Counted from the stretch's first letter, positions 24,613 through 33,474 are shown. The stretch is 56,444 bases of DNA from an uncultured bacterium (GCA_937922705.1 CALAIW010000019.1:1-56444), one strand, 5' to 3'. Made by a program: numbers and translations. Notes: generated from the letters alone by a model not told the origin.

Positions 24613-26321
24613 TCCTCAACAATTTCCCCCCGGAGAATACGCATGAGTTTGTTAAGCAGTACCTTGGTTTCAGCGGTCGTTTCTCCAAGGAGGCTTGCGA
24701 TTTCTTGGGCAACACGCATCTGATTGGCGATGACCTGCTGAGCCTTTTCAATCGTCTTTTCTCGAATAGCCTCCATCATTGCCTCCTGTTCCCGTTCTTT
24801 AGTGAGATCCACGAAAATCCCCATGAGAAGACGCGACTTTTCAAGGAAAAAAACCGATAACCGAACGTAAAGATTGTGGTACTGGGGATAGGCAACCTCC
24901 CGTGTTACAGCTTGTCTTGTCCGAAGTACCTCCACAAAGGGTGAAGGATCGAGAAACTCATCAATGCGCTTCCCTAAAACGAGTTTTCCCACAAGTCCAA
25001 GCATGCGCCGCAAAGCGGGATTCATCTCCACAATCCGAAGGTCCTCATCAACAAGGACGATGCCATTCGGCGTGACGGTAAGAAGGAAACTTGAAAAGGA
25101 CTCTGCTTTTGTTCGCATGAAAGGGATGCACATCTCCGCTTCCGCCATGCCCTGGTATACGGCTTCTGCTTTTTCTCGACAGGTGTTGTATCCACAGGCC
25201 CCGCAGTTGAGTTCATCTTGAGGCATAAATTTCCCCGTCAGAGCAAGAATGCGGCGGATTTCTTCTTCTGGAACCTCAGGTCTTGGTACCGGCGAGGGTG
25301 TAAAGTTTCGGCGAAAACTCGGTGGATCAAGGCACACAAGAGGTTCCTCACACCTTTCCAGAGACCTCTCCGTATACTCAAGGACACGTTCACGTCGCTC
25401 ATAAGGAGAGAGGGTTGAGGAGAGTACTGGGCCGTCGATGCACCCTCCCTCACAGGACATCATCTCAATAATGCGGAAGCGAGCGCGTTCTAGGGAGAAA
25501 CTTTCCAAGAATTCCTTGCAACGGTTAATTCCCGTGATAGTAACAACGTCGCGGGAGAGAAACTCTACCTGTAGAGAAGCGCTCTTTATAAGCCCCCCTT
25601 CAACTGGAAAAGCTCGGGCAAAGCGTGCTCTCCCTAGGGAGAAGGCATCTTCAGGAAGGGTAGAAAGGTCAAGATGCGCTTCCTTGAACCACTCCCGGAG
25701 CTCCAAAAAAGTGAGAACCACATCTACATCCCCCTGAACCTCGCTTTCTTCAGCCTCGGCCTTCTTCGCAATACAAGGCCCAATAAAGACCACAGAAGCC
25801 CCAGGAGATTCTCTTTTCAAAAGTCGCCCATGAGCCACCATAGGAGAAACAACCGGGGCGATATGTTCTGTAAGCCCCGGGAAATACCGAGTAATGAGGA
25901 AATTCACCGCTGGGCAAGAACTCGTGATAAGGTTGGTGCGGCCTTCCTGAAGAAGCAGGGCATGTTCTTGAGCTACCCACTCGGCTCCCTCCGCCACCTC
26001 TCGAACCTCAGAAAAACCAAGCATTTTCAGTCCCCGAATAACCTGTCCCGGAGTAGCCTCAGGAAAGGCAGCTACAAAGGAGGGGGCAAGGCTTGCGATG
26101 ACCTTTTGGCCACTTGCGATAAGCTCTTTCGCTTTTTCAAGGTCAGAACGAACTCTTTTTGCTCCCTGAGGGCACACCAGAACGCATCGCCCATCTTTCA
26201 CACATCGTGCATCCACAACCTCTGCGTGACCAAAACTTATGCGGATGGCTTTCACCGGGCAGTGGCGAATGCACTTGTAACAGTCCCGGCAGCTTGTCTG
26301 AACGGTACTAATGACCCCCAC
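24609..26321 (-). CDS. hydS: Sensory [FeFe]-hydrogenase HydS with PAS domain
   Basis: A 570-residue protein: two N-terminal [4Fe-4S] motifs (C11-C21; C40-C50), an H-cluster domain (TSSCPAV at 133-139; GPCIAKK with C183; MMSCEGGCIDG with C290 and C294), an extra [4Fe-4S] motif (C373, C376, C381, C398) and a PAS domain (about 405-510) followed by a helical output segment. The catalytic TSCCP motif is altered: the proton-relay Cys is Ser135, consistent with a slow H2 sensor, not a production enzyme. It follows group C (HydS) architecture. GTG start with AGGAGGAGTCCA upstream; overlaps the small ferredoxin gene by 14 bases. Signal presumably passes through the PAS region to the adjacent phosphatase. 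Confidence 0.93.
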   Translation of the reverse strand: MGVISTVQTSCRDCYKCIRHCPVKAIRISFGHAEVVDARCVKDGRCVLVCPQGAKRVRSDLEKAKELIASGQKVIASLAPSFVAAFPEATPGQVIRGLKMLGFSEVREVAEGAEWVAQEHALLLQEGRTNLITSSCPAVNFLITRYFPGLTEHIAPVVSPMVAHGRLLKRESPGASVVFIGPCIAKKAEAEESEVQGDVDVVLTFLELREWFKEAHLDLSTLPEDAFSLGRARFARAFPVEGGLIKSASLQVEFLSRDVVTITGINRCKEFLESFSLERARFRIIEMMSCEGGCIDGPVLSSTLSPYERRERVLEYTERSLERCEEPLVCLDPPSFRRNFTPSPVPRPEVPEEEIRRILALTGKFMPQDELNCGACGYNTCREKAEAVYQGMAEAEMCIPFMRTKAESFSSFLLTVTPNGIVLVDEDLRIVEMNPALRRMLGLVGKLVLGKRIDEFLDPSPFVEVLRTRQAVTREVAYPQYHNLYVRLSVFFLEKSRLLMGIFVDLTKEREQEAMMEAIREKTIEKAQQVIANQMRVAQEIASLLGETTAETKVLLNKLMRILRGEIVEE

Positions 26322-26580
26322 TGGACTCCTCCTTGAGCCGCGAAAGCACTTTCTCTACAAAGATTTCCCGAAAGTTCTTTGGAGACACACCGCTTAAGAC
26401 TTCCCCATCCACAACTACGGTAACTCCCTCTTCGGTGCATCTCCCAAGACAAAAGGTTCCCCGAAGCTCCACCTGGGACTTAAGACCAAACTCCTCGATG
26501 AGGCTTTCACACTGGTGGATAATATCGTACGCCCCTTTAAGGTGACACGAACTCCCTACACAGATAGATATCGTGACCAT
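26308..26580 (-). CDS. Small thioredoxin-like [2Fe-2S] ferredoxin
   Basis: A 90-residue protein related to the NuoE/HydA C-terminal [2Fe-2S] domain. Ligands are visible as C7 and C12 (ICVGSSCHLKG) and two Cys in GTFCLGRCTEEG. The ATG at 26580 has AAGGAG 8 bases upstream; longer upstream reading would run into the promoter region. It is the first gene of the six-gene hydrogenase operon and overlaps hydS. It may be an electron carrier between HydABC and HydS; that is inference. Confidence 0.9.
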   Translation of the reverse strand: MVTISICVGSSCHLKGAYDIIHQCESLIEEFGLKSQVELRGTFCLGRCTEEGVTVVVDGEVLSGVSPKNFREIFVEKVLSRLKEESSGGH

Positions 26581-26608
26581 TTTCACGCTCCTTGCCAAAC
26601 AAAGAGAA

Positions 26609-26629
26609 AGGGGGAGAAAACCTCCCCCT
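26609..26629 (-). terminator. Hairpin in the leader of the hydrogenase operon
   Basis: Stem AGGGGGAG with complement around a 5-base loop, followed on the minus strand by TTCTCTTTGTTTGG. It sits between the end of the hydrolase gene and the first hydrogenase gene, downstream of the likely promoter. It may terminate the upstream gene or act as an attenuator in the 5' leader. Confidence 0.55.
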
Positions 26630-26644
26630 CCTTTAGGAAATCGT

Positions 26645-26653
26645 ATTATATCA
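26645..26653 (-). promoter_or_regulatory. Extended -10 promoter of the hydrogenase operon
   Basis: Minus-strand TGATATAAT, an extended -10 (TGnTATAAT) with no good -35. It lies 65 bases before the first start codon and just after the hydrolase stop codon. The predicted leader would begin right before the 26609-26629 hairpin. Confidence 0.6.
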
Positions 26654-26659
26654 CACTCT

Positions 26660-27295
26660 TCAAATTTCAAGAACCCAAATCTCAAGAGCAGAGGGGAGAT
26701 TTTTCGCCGTTATGGTAAAACGATTGCCTTTGAGGTGTTTTACCCGCTCAAAGTTTTTGAGAAAGTGTTCCACAGGATTGAGGCTAAAAGAAAGGAATCG
26801 TGTTTTGTAATGCATGGGAACGGCAACAGAAGGAGCGAGTTTTTGCACGAGTTCCTGTGCACCTTTAGCATCAATAGTGTACACACCACCTACAGGAACA
26901 AAAAGGAGATGCACTGGCTTCCAAGAACTGATTTCCTGGTCTTCCGGAACCATTCCAAGGTCTCCAAGGTGCATAAAGACAAGGTCATCAGCCTCAACCC
27001 GGAAGACGATATTCCGTCCCCGTTTCTTTCCCTCCTCCTCATCATGGAACGTGGAGAAAGCTCGGATTTTTATTCCATCTTTTGTGTATTCCCCAGGCTG
27101 ACGGACAATCTCCCGGTACCCCCGAACTAGGGCAACGTTATTATGGTCAAAATGTTCATGGCTTACAAGAACAAAATCGGCCTCAACCTCAGGAAGCGGA
27201 TATCCAACGCTCTGGTCAAAGGGGTCAAAGGCCAGGCGTACCCCACGCTCCGTGGTTACCAGGAAGAACGAGTGCCCAAACCACCTTACTTCCAT
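26660..27295 (-). CDS. Metallo-beta-lactamase-fold hydrolase
   Basis: A 211-residue cytoplasmic metal-dependent hydrolase of the UPF0173/lactonase-like branch. It opens MEVRWFGHSFFLV, has the metal motif SHEHFDH (HxHxDH), MHLGDLG and AVPMHYKT, all normal for the family. Length matches. Upstream of the hydrogenase operon on the same strand; no functional link is visible. Confidence 0.92.
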   Translation of the reverse strand: MEVRWFGHSFFLVTTERGVRLAFDPFDQSVGYPLPEVEADFVLVSHEHFDHNNVALVRGYREIVRQPGEYTKDGIKIRAFSTFHDEEEGKKRGRNIVFRVEADDLVFMHLGDLGMVPEDQEISSWKPVHLLFVPVGGVYTIDAKGAQELVQKLAPSVAVPMHYKTRFLSFSLNPVEHFLKNFERVKHLKGNRFTITAKNLPSALEIWVLEI

Positions 27296-27320
27296 ATTTT
27301 CACACCTCCGCTACCATTAT

Positions 27321-28634
27321 CTACCACTTCCCCGTTCCCTGCAACCTGGCATAAAGTTCACCCAGCCCTTGTCGATAGAGAAAGGCGATTTTATTATGCC
27401 AGAGGGGCTCATTTTCCTGGGCGAAGAAAAGATCGTAATCTTGCGTTCTTGGTGTTGGAGCGTACAGAGCAAGACGAGGAGTAAAACCAAGGCTTCGTAC
27501 ATAGTTCACTGAGGCAATGATCTCTTCTTTTTCTGCCCTTGGCCAACCAAAGAGGAGATACACCTCAATATCGCAAGGAGCAAAACCGGCTTCTTGCAAT
27601 GCCCGCACCGCCTCCTCGAAGAGCTCATTAGTGACCTTCCCACCACTTTGCCTTTGCCTCTCAGGGGAAGCGGTCTCAAGGCTCAGCCTGATAGTAACGA
27701 AACGTGCTTTTTTGAGGAAAAGAGCAACGTCTCGCGTGACGTACCGGGCATGGAGACCATTAGGAAGATGAAAAGAAATGGGGAGTTCAAGCTGCACAAT
27801 GTTCTCTGCAAGGGGAAGGAAATGGTGCTCTGCACGGAAAAGGAGGGCATCGTCATAAAAGGCAATATGACGCACACCAAAGCGCTCATGGAGATAGCGA
27901 ATCTCTTCGGCCACCTCTTCTGGAGGACGCTGGAAAAACGATGGAGCAAGAACCCGGGAAGCACAGTACGTACAGGAAAAAGGACATCCAAAAGAGGAGA
28001 GAACAACACCGTAAGAGAGCCTCGGATAAAGCTCAAAGGCTGGTGGTACGGCAAAGAAATCCCCAAGGTTTCGAACCCCAAAACGTACTCCCAAAAGCTT
28101 TTCAAGGTGCTCTAAAACCCGCAAAGGGTGGGCTTCGGAAACCACTGCATCAAATCCAAGACTCCTGGCGTGTTCTTGACATAGCGTCGGATATACACCT
28201 CCAAGAACAAGAAACGCCTTAGGAAAGAGAGAGCGAAGAATATCTGCAAAAACCGCAGCTCCTGGGTACCAGTAGGTAAAACCGCAGGTGACACAAACGA
28301 TATCTGGGGGCTCGAGATGCTTGAGACGCAAAAGAACTCTCTCTTTTGGCATTCCGAAACGTTTGAAATACCTGGGAATGGAAGCAAAAAAGGACGGTTT
28401 AGGGAGAACTTCTTTGCAGTATCCCCCGCATCCTGCTTCTTTGAGTTTTCGGGGTCCCTCGTTTTCTGGAGCACAGGAGTCTGGATCCTCCCGACTCAGG
28501 CAATCAAGAAGGGTGACTCGAAAACCTTGCCTTTTGAGGTGCGCCCCAAGGTACAAAAGTCCAAGGGGCTTAGACCAAAGGTCGTACGCCGTAAAATCGT
28601 AGGCCCAGGGATTAACAAGAAGAACATGGGTCAT
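27321..28634 (-). CDS. B12-binding-domain radical SAM protein
   Basis: A 437-residue protein with an N-terminal cobalamin-binding-like Rossmann domain (HVLLVNPWAYDF; PLGLLYLGAHLKRQGFRVTL; FLVLGGVYPTL) and a radical SAM domain with the cluster motif C217-x3-C221-x2-C224 (GCPFSCTYC), then HIAFYDDALLF and RLSLETASPERQRQSGGK. An insert around residues 50-75 holds several extra Cys. Such proteins often do methyl transfer or sulfur insertion, but the substrate is not evident. A 25-base gap separates it from the hydrolase. Confidence 0.9.
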   Translation of the reverse strand: MTHVLLVNPWAYDFTAYDLWSKPLGLLYLGAHLKRQGFRVTLLDCLSREDPDSCAPENEGPRKLKEAGCGGYCKEVLPKPSFFASIPRYFKRFGMPKERVLLRLKHLEPPDIVCVTCGFTYWYPGAAVFADILRSLFPKAFLVLGGVYPTLCQEHARSLGFDAVVSEAHPLRVLEHLEKLLGVRFGVRNLGDFFAVPPAFELYPRLSYGVVLSSFGCPFSCTYCASRVLAPSFFQRPPEEVAEEIRYLHERFGVRHIAFYDDALLFRAEHHFLPLAENIVQLELPISFHLPNGLHARYVTRDVALFLKKARFVTIRLSLETASPERQRQSGGKVTNELFEEAVRALQEAGFAPCDIEVYLLFGWPRAEKEEIIASVNYVRSLGFTPRLALYAPTPRTQDYDLFFAQENEPLWHNKIAFLYRQGLGELYARLQGTGKW

Positions 28635-28706
28635 CTCCGCTCAAACCGTTGCCAAACCTCCTTACGGATTATGTACCAATTCCTGTACCTCCTAATGGCC
28701 TCTTCT

Positions 28707-29645
28707 TTACAGATACTCTGCAAGTCTTCGAGCCGAGCCTTGGATTTCATAATACGTAACAATAAGCTCTTCAACCTTTTCGGCAACTGCTCTTTGTGCA
28801 GCCGAGGTATCTCTTTCTTTTCTCAAAGCAGCCTCATATACCTGGCGAATTTCTGTGCCAACGTTGATCTTAGTAATCCCGTGGCGAATAGCCTCAAGAA
28901 CGTACTCTTTCTTGATTCCCGAACCACCATGGAGAACAAGAGGAACACCGGTTTGCGCTACGATTTTCTTAAGATGCTCGATATTCAAGCGAGCCTCGAC
29001 TTTTTTTGCGTCTTTCGCCGCGCCGGTTATTGCCCCATGGATATTCCCAATCGCCACCGAGAGCCAATCAACCCCAGTTTCCCGAACAAATCGCCCCGCA
29101 TCTTCAGGGTTGGTAAACCCCTTGCCGCTTGCAAAGATTTCCTCATAAGGGGGAAGAGGTCCTGATTCGTGCCCAAGAACCGCCCCAAGTTCAGCTTCAA
29201 CACAAACCCCTCGAGCATGAGCCCGAGAAACCACTTCTTTGGTAACTTTTATGTTCTCCTCAAGGGGAAGCCTTGACCCATCAATCATGACCGAGTGATA
29301 CCCAAGCTCTAAGGCTTCATCGATAAGGGAACTCCAGTCAACAAATTGCCCCTCTTCGTCAATCACCGGTACATGGTCCTGGTGGAGACGAGAAAGGGAG
29401 AAATCTCCAAACTCGTCGAAAGCTTCTTTAACCGCCCTAAAGCTCTGTGCTCCAAAGCGAGTAATGTCTGGACGGGAAACTTCAAGAAGCGCAAAGGTTT
29501 CAGTACGGCGTAGGGCTTCAACAATTGCTGGCACCATAGGAAGATAGGCAACGTTGAAGGCTGGGACAAGAATCCGATGCGCGAATGCGGTGCGCATGAT
29601 ATCGCAAAGTGAGGCCTTGGCAAGTTTTTCCTTCCAGTCTTCCAC
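28707..29645 (-). CDS. Class II fructose-bisphosphate aldolase family protein
   Basis: A 312-residue zinc-dependent aldolase. Family motifs: LHQDHV (catalytic Asp and zinc His; usually LHLDHG), SVMIDGSRLPLEEN, EAELGAVLGHESG, AIGNIHG and LHGGSGIKK, with TKINVGTEI near the end. All metal and phosphate-site segments are present, so it should be active on fructose-, tagatose- or a related ketose-bisphosphate. GTG start with AGGGGTAGGG upstream. Divergent to the epimerase gene. Confidence 0.92.
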   Translation of the reverse strand: MEDWKEKLAKASLCDIMRTAFAHRILVPAFNVAYLPMVPAIVEALRRTETFALLEVSRPDITRFGAQSFRAVKEAFDEFGDFSLSRLHQDHVPVIDEEGQFVDWSSLIDEALELGYHSVMIDGSRLPLEENIKVTKEVVSRAHARGVCVEAELGAVLGHESGPLPPYEEIFASGKGFTNPEDAGRFVRETGVDWLSVAIGNIHGAITGAAKDAKKVEARLNIEHLKKIVAQTGVPLVLHGGSGIKKEYVLEAIRHGITKINVGTEIRQVYEAALRKERDTSAAQRAVAEKVEELIVTYYEIQGSARRLAEYL

Positions 29646-29734
29646 AGAACCCTACCCCTTTCTCTGCAAAACTTTATTTCCACTTTACTCCAAAGACCTT
29701 TTCGAAGCAACCAAAAACGCGTACAATTGGAAGC

Positions 29735-30697
29735 ATGAAAAGGAGTGTTCTTGTTATCGGCGGAACAGGTCACATTGGGAGCTACCTCGTTCCAAGGCTT
29801 GTGGGTTCTGGATACGAGGTCTTGGTGTACGCTCGAGGAGAGACGAAACCGTATCCGTACTCTCCCCTTTGGAGCCGGGTCACTCAAATTTCAGGAAACC
29901 GGGAAGAAGACGAAAAGAAAGGAGTTCTTGGAGAGCACCTCCGCCGAATCAAACCCGACATTATTGTTGACCTCATCGCCTTTGAACCGGAAAGCGCCAC
30001 ATACCTGGTTGAAGCCATCTCCGGCAAAGACATACATCTTCTGATGTGCACTACTGCCTGGGTTTATGGAAAAACACGTACTGTCCCAACACCAGAAAAC
30101 GCTCCTCGTTTTCCCGAAAACGACTATGCCCGAAAAAAGGTAGCGATTGAGGACATCCTTTTTGCTGCTTCTCGTGAGGGGAAAATTCAATGCACTATCA
30201 TCCGTCCAACACACATCACTGGTCCTGGAAAGACCTTCGTCACCCCTTTTGGTGACCATAATCCAGAAACGGTGCAGCGCATTTTGAATGGAGAAGAAAT
30301 TATCCTTCTTGATGGAGGCTTCAGCACGCTCCACCATGTCCATCCCCAGGACGTAGCAGACCTCTTTTTTACCGCTCTCTCAAATCCCGAGAAAGCCCAG
30401 GGAGAGGCTTTCAACTGTGGAGCTTGTTATGCTATGACCTTTTTCGGCCTTGGAGAGTTCTTAGCCCAATCCTTTGGGCAGCCCTTTCGTTTCCAGTCTA
30501 TGGCCCTTGAGGAATATACTGAAAAGTTCGGGTATCCTGAGGAGGCTGCCATGCATGTCCGCCAGGGATGCTGCGTATCCATGGAAAAGGCGAAAGAGCT
30601 TCTTGGATTTGTTCCTCGCTACACCCCAGAGGCAGCTATCTTAGAGGCCACGCATGATCTCATTTTCCGAGGCGTTCTTGAGGTGAAAAAAGGGTGA
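29735..30697 (+). CDS. NAD-dependent epimerase/dehydratase family protein
   Basis: A 320-residue extended short-chain dehydrogenase. It starts MKRSVLVIGGTGHIGSYLVP (NAD-binding GGTGHIG) and has IRPTHITGPG and HHVHPQDVADLF. The usual YxxxK appears as the segment ENDYARKKVA. The ATG at 29735 is preceded by TACAAT only 8 bases upstream, so this transcript may have almost no leader. It overlaps the phosphohexomutase gene by 4 bases, suggesting joint work in nucleotide-sugar or sugar isomer metabolism. Confidence 0.88.
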   Translation: MKRSVLVIGGTGHIGSYLVPRLVGSGYEVLVYARGETKPYPYSPLWSRVTQISGNREEDEKKGVLGEHLRRIKPDIIVDLIAFEPESATYLVEAISGKDIHLLMCTTAWVYGKTRTVPTPENAPRFPENDYARKKVAIEDILFAASREGKIQCTIIRPTHITGPGKTFVTPFGDHNPETVQRILNGEEIILLDGGFSTLHHVHPQDVADLFFTALSNPEKAQGEAFNCGACYAMTFFGLGEFLAQSFGQPFRFQSMALEEYTEKFGYPEEAAMHVRQGCCVSMEKAKELLGFVPRYTPEAAILEATHDLIFRGVLEVKKG

Positions 30698-32094
30698 GTA
30701 TCTTCAAAGATTGTGACATCCGTGGTACAGTTCCTGAGGAAATCACCGAAGAGGTAGCGTACGCCATCGGTCAAGCCTTTGCTTCTTCCTTTCCAGAAAG
30801 GACAACTTTTGTGGTCGGCGGAGACGTTCGTGTTCATACGCCTGCCTTAAAGGAAGCACTCATTCGAGGAATTACCCAAGCTGGGGGTAATGTTTTTGAC
30901 CTTGGTACTGTTCCCACCCCGCTCTTTTACTTTGCCATTGATTACCTTAAAGCCCAGGCAGGTATCATGGTTACCGCAAGCCACAATCCCCCACAGTACA
31001 ATGGTTTCAAAATCGGTTTCCGTAACCGTCCACCTCTTCCTGAAGATTTTGCTATGCTTGAAGAACGTATCAAGCAACACGATTTCCGGGAAAGCCTCAA
31101 AGGAGACGTATCCCAGGTGTACCTTGAGAATGCGTACCTTGACTTCCTCACCCACCTTGTCCCAAAACCCGTACAGCCTCTCCGGATTGTTGTCGACTGT
31201 GGGAATGGGTGCTACTCGCACCTTGCTCCCCAATTCCTGAAGAGTCTAGGCTATGAGGTCCATGAACTCTTTTGTTCCTTTGACGGTACCTTTCCGAATC
31301 GTTCTCCCAACCCCGCCCAGGCACAAAACCTACGCGCCCTCAGTCAAAAGGTTCAAGAAGTCAGAGCCCACGCAGGAGTAGCCTTTGATGGGGATGGAGA
31401 CCGGGTGGTTTTTGTTGCTGATGATGGAAAGGTTCTCTCTGGGGAAGAGGGCATGATTTTCTTTATTCGATACTATTTTGCCTCTTTCTCTGGAAAGAAA
31501 AAATTCGTATACGACTTCAAATGCTCTTCTACCGTCCCCGAAGAAGTCCGCAAAGCCCATGGCATACCCATTCCTGAGCGTTCAGGTCACGCTTACATCA
31601 AGCGGAGACTCCTTGAGGAAGGGGCCATAATGGCCGGAGAAATCAGCGGGCACTACTTCTTCCGAGAACTTGGACGAGATGACGGACTCTACGCTGCCTC
31701 GCTCTTTCTTGCGCTTTTGAGCAATAAACAAGAACCCCTCTCCTCAATCCGTGTTACCTTTCCCCAAAGCTACGTTACTCCAGACATTCGCATTCCAAGA
31801 AAAAACAGAGAAAACCTTCTTCCCCTCCTTGAGGAGAGGATAACCACTGGAACCATCTCGCGCCTTGACGGTCTTCGGGTAGATTGGGAAGATGGCTGGG
31901 CTCTAGTGCGGAAATCGGTGACTGAGCCGGTGTACACTCTTCGTTTTGAGGGGAAAACCCCAGAGGCTATTCCTGCACTTGTACACCGGCTCCTTGGGTC
32001 CTTCCCTGAAATCGAAAAAGAAGTCCTCGAGAAGCTCTCTTTAGACCTTGCGGAAGATAACTCGTTCAAGGCGCTGGAGAGCAAAGGCCACTAA
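30694..32094 (+). CDS. Phosphomannomutase/phosphoglucomutase
   Basis: A 466-residue alpha-D-phosphohexomutase. Four domains with the usual signatures: CDIRGTVPEEI, the phosphoserine loop GIMVTASHNPPQYNG, the metal loop VAFDGDGDRVVFV, the sugar-specificity loop GEISGHYFF, and a C-terminal phosphate-binding domain. It interconverts hexose-1- and 6-phosphates, supplying mannose- or glucose-1-phosphate, and would fit use of mannose released by the GH38 enzyme. GTG start. Its last 54 bases overlap the convergent ECF gene. Confidence 0.94.
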   Translation: MSIFKDCDIRGTVPEEITEEVAYAIGQAFASSFPERTTFVVGGDVRVHTPALKEALIRGITQAGGNVFDLGTVPTPLFYFAIDYLKAQAGIMVTASHNPPQYNGFKIGFRNRPPLPEDFAMLEERIKQHDFRESLKGDVSQVYLENAYLDFLTHLVPKPVQPLRIVVDCGNGCYSHLAPQFLKSLGYEVHELFCSFDGTFPNRSPNPAQAQNLRALSQKVQEVRAHAGVAFDGDGDRVVFVADDGKVLSGEEGMIFFIRYYFASFSGKKKFVYDFKCSSTVPEEVRKAHGIPIPERSGHAYIKRRLLEEGAIMAGEISGHYFFRELGRDDGLYAASLFLALLSNKQEPLSSIRVTFPQSYVTPDIRIPRKNRENLLPLLEERITTGTISRLDGLRVDWEDGWALVRKSVTEPVYTLRFEGKTPEAIPALVHRLLGSFPEIEKEVLEKLSLDLAEDNSFKALESKGH

Positions 32095-32550
32095 GGGGCC
32101 AATAACTACAGCACTTCCTGCTTGAATGAAGTTCCCTGGAAGCTCGGCTAAGGCTCCGCCAAGTCCGTAAAGGAAAACTTCAACAAGGAAATACCCTGCT
32201 ACCATCTCAAGACTACCAAGGACGACACCAAAGAGCTTCCAGGAGTAGCTTTTCTCCCCAGAGGCAAAAAGCCCAATAATGAGGCCCTCTATTCCCTTAA
32301 TGACCAGGGTAAAGGGAGCCCAATGAGCGTATCCGGAAAGAAGATCAGCAAGTGCCGAACCAAAACCTCCAGCGAGGGCTCCAATTCGTGCCCCAAAGAG
32401 AAGCGCAAAAACCACAATAAGCGTATCCCCAAGGTTAATGTATCCCCGGGTCTGGGGCACCGGAATCTGTACACTCATCGTGGCTAGGGCAACAAGAGCA
32501 ATACCCAAAGCAGCAAAAACAAGAGTTCGTGTTCGCTCTTCCATCACCAT
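32041..32550 (-). CDS. ECF transporter S component
   Basis: A 169-residue integral membrane protein with about five or six helices, of the energy-coupling-factor substrate-binding type. It begins with a helix (FAALGIALVALATM), the INLGDTLIVVFALLFGARIG segment and a C-terminal helix pair. The ATG at 32550 is preceded by AAGGAGG. The vitamin or other ligand cannot be deduced; no A or T components are nearby, so it is likely to use a shared ECF module. A TATAAT at 32574-32579 (minus) may be its -10. It overlaps the phosphohexomutase gene tail-to-tail by 54 bases. Confidence 0.85.
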   Translation of the reverse strand: MVMEERTRTLVFAALGIALVALATMSVQIPVPQTRGYINLGDTLIVVFALLFGARIGALAGGFGSALADLLSGYAHWAPFTLVIKGIEGLIIGLFASGEKSYSWKLFGVVLGSLEMVAGYFLVEVFLYGLGGALAELPGNFIQAGSAVVIGPLVAFALQRLERVIFRKV

Positions 32551-32584
32551 CACCCCGCCTCCTTTTTTCCTGCATTATACTCCT

Positions 32585-33433
32585 TCACTCTCCAAACGTA
32601 TCCTCATCGACAAGAATTTCAGCAAGGTTTGCAACGAGGCGGTCGACAAGAGATTCACTAAGCCCAAGAATCTCTATGGCCCTTGGCGAGATAGCATAAA
32701 GAAACCCATCAATCCCCACTCCCATGCCCAGCGCTACGCTGATGCAATCAGCAACATGGGTAATAGCAGTAAGCTTTGGATTTTCTTTTGCTCGCTCTGG
32801 TTCGTGATGCAATCCAATAGCTTCGACAAGCTCTCCAGGGAGGTTCCACTTTTCTGCTACCTTTGCCCCTACAGTAGCATGGTGAAATCCCAGGATTTCC
32901 TCTTCCGCCTGGAGAAAGGTCACTTTTTCGTTTTCCACCTTCTCAAGAACCGTTTCGTATTCCTCCCGCAAGTACACATCAAGGATAACTTTCCCAATAT
33001 CATGGAGCAGCGCTGCAGTATACGCCACTTCAAGGCGAGGAAACTTTACTTCTCGAGCCAGCATCCGGGCACTTACCGCTGCTGCCTGGGAATGCCGCCA
33101 GAGCTCCCCTCGCTCAAGAGCGTATCCTCTAAGGTCTTTTTTCATCATTTCACTCACCGAAGCAGCCAGGACAATACTCCGGATAGTTTGAAAACCTAAA
33201 AGAACTGTGGCCTCAGTAACCGTAGAGATACGCCTTGGGAAACCATAAAACGCAGAATTTGCCAGCCGAAGCACCTTTACCGTAAGACTTTGATCCTGGG
33301 TGATAACATTGTTGATGTCCTTCGCCGTTGACCGCGGATCTTCAGTAAGCTCAATTACTTTTTGAACAACTGCCGGCAAGGCTGGAAGGTCCTCGACTGC
33401 CCGAACTAGCGCCGGAAGGGTAAGTTTGGTCAT
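32585..33433 (-). CDS. HDOD-domain signalling protein
   Basis: A 282-residue protein of the HDOD family. The N-terminal region LPALPAVVQKVIELTEDPRS and FYGFPRRISTVTEATVLLGF is typical, followed by an HD-like motif AYTAALLHDIGKVILDVYL and LVEAIGLHHEPE. HDOD proteins act in signal transduction and regulation without a fixed partner. The ATG at 33433 follows GGAGGG. A TATAAT at 33463-33468 (minus) in the gap to the serpin gene may be its own -10. Confidence 0.93.
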   Translation of the reverse strand: MTKLTLPALVRAVEDLPALPAVVQKVIELTEDPRSTAKDINNVITQDQSLTVKVLRLANSAFYGFPRRISTVTEATVLLGFQTIRSIVLAASVSEMMKKDLRGYALERGELWRHSQAAAVSARMLAREVKFPRLEVAYTAALLHDIGKVILDVYLREEYETVLEKVENEKVTFLQAEEEILGFHHATVGAKVAEKWNLPGELVEAIGLHHEPERAKENPKLTAITHVADCISVALGMGVGIDGFLYAISPRAIEILGLSESLVDRLVANLAEILVDEDTFGE

Positions 33434-33474
33434 GGCTCCCTCCACAAAATGTTCTCAAACACATTATACCTCTT

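Noticed and set aside
29609-29734. 42-residue upstream extension of the epimerase
   Set aside because: The NAD-binding fold starts right at the ATG at 29735, and the upstream part overlaps the divergent aldolase gene start.
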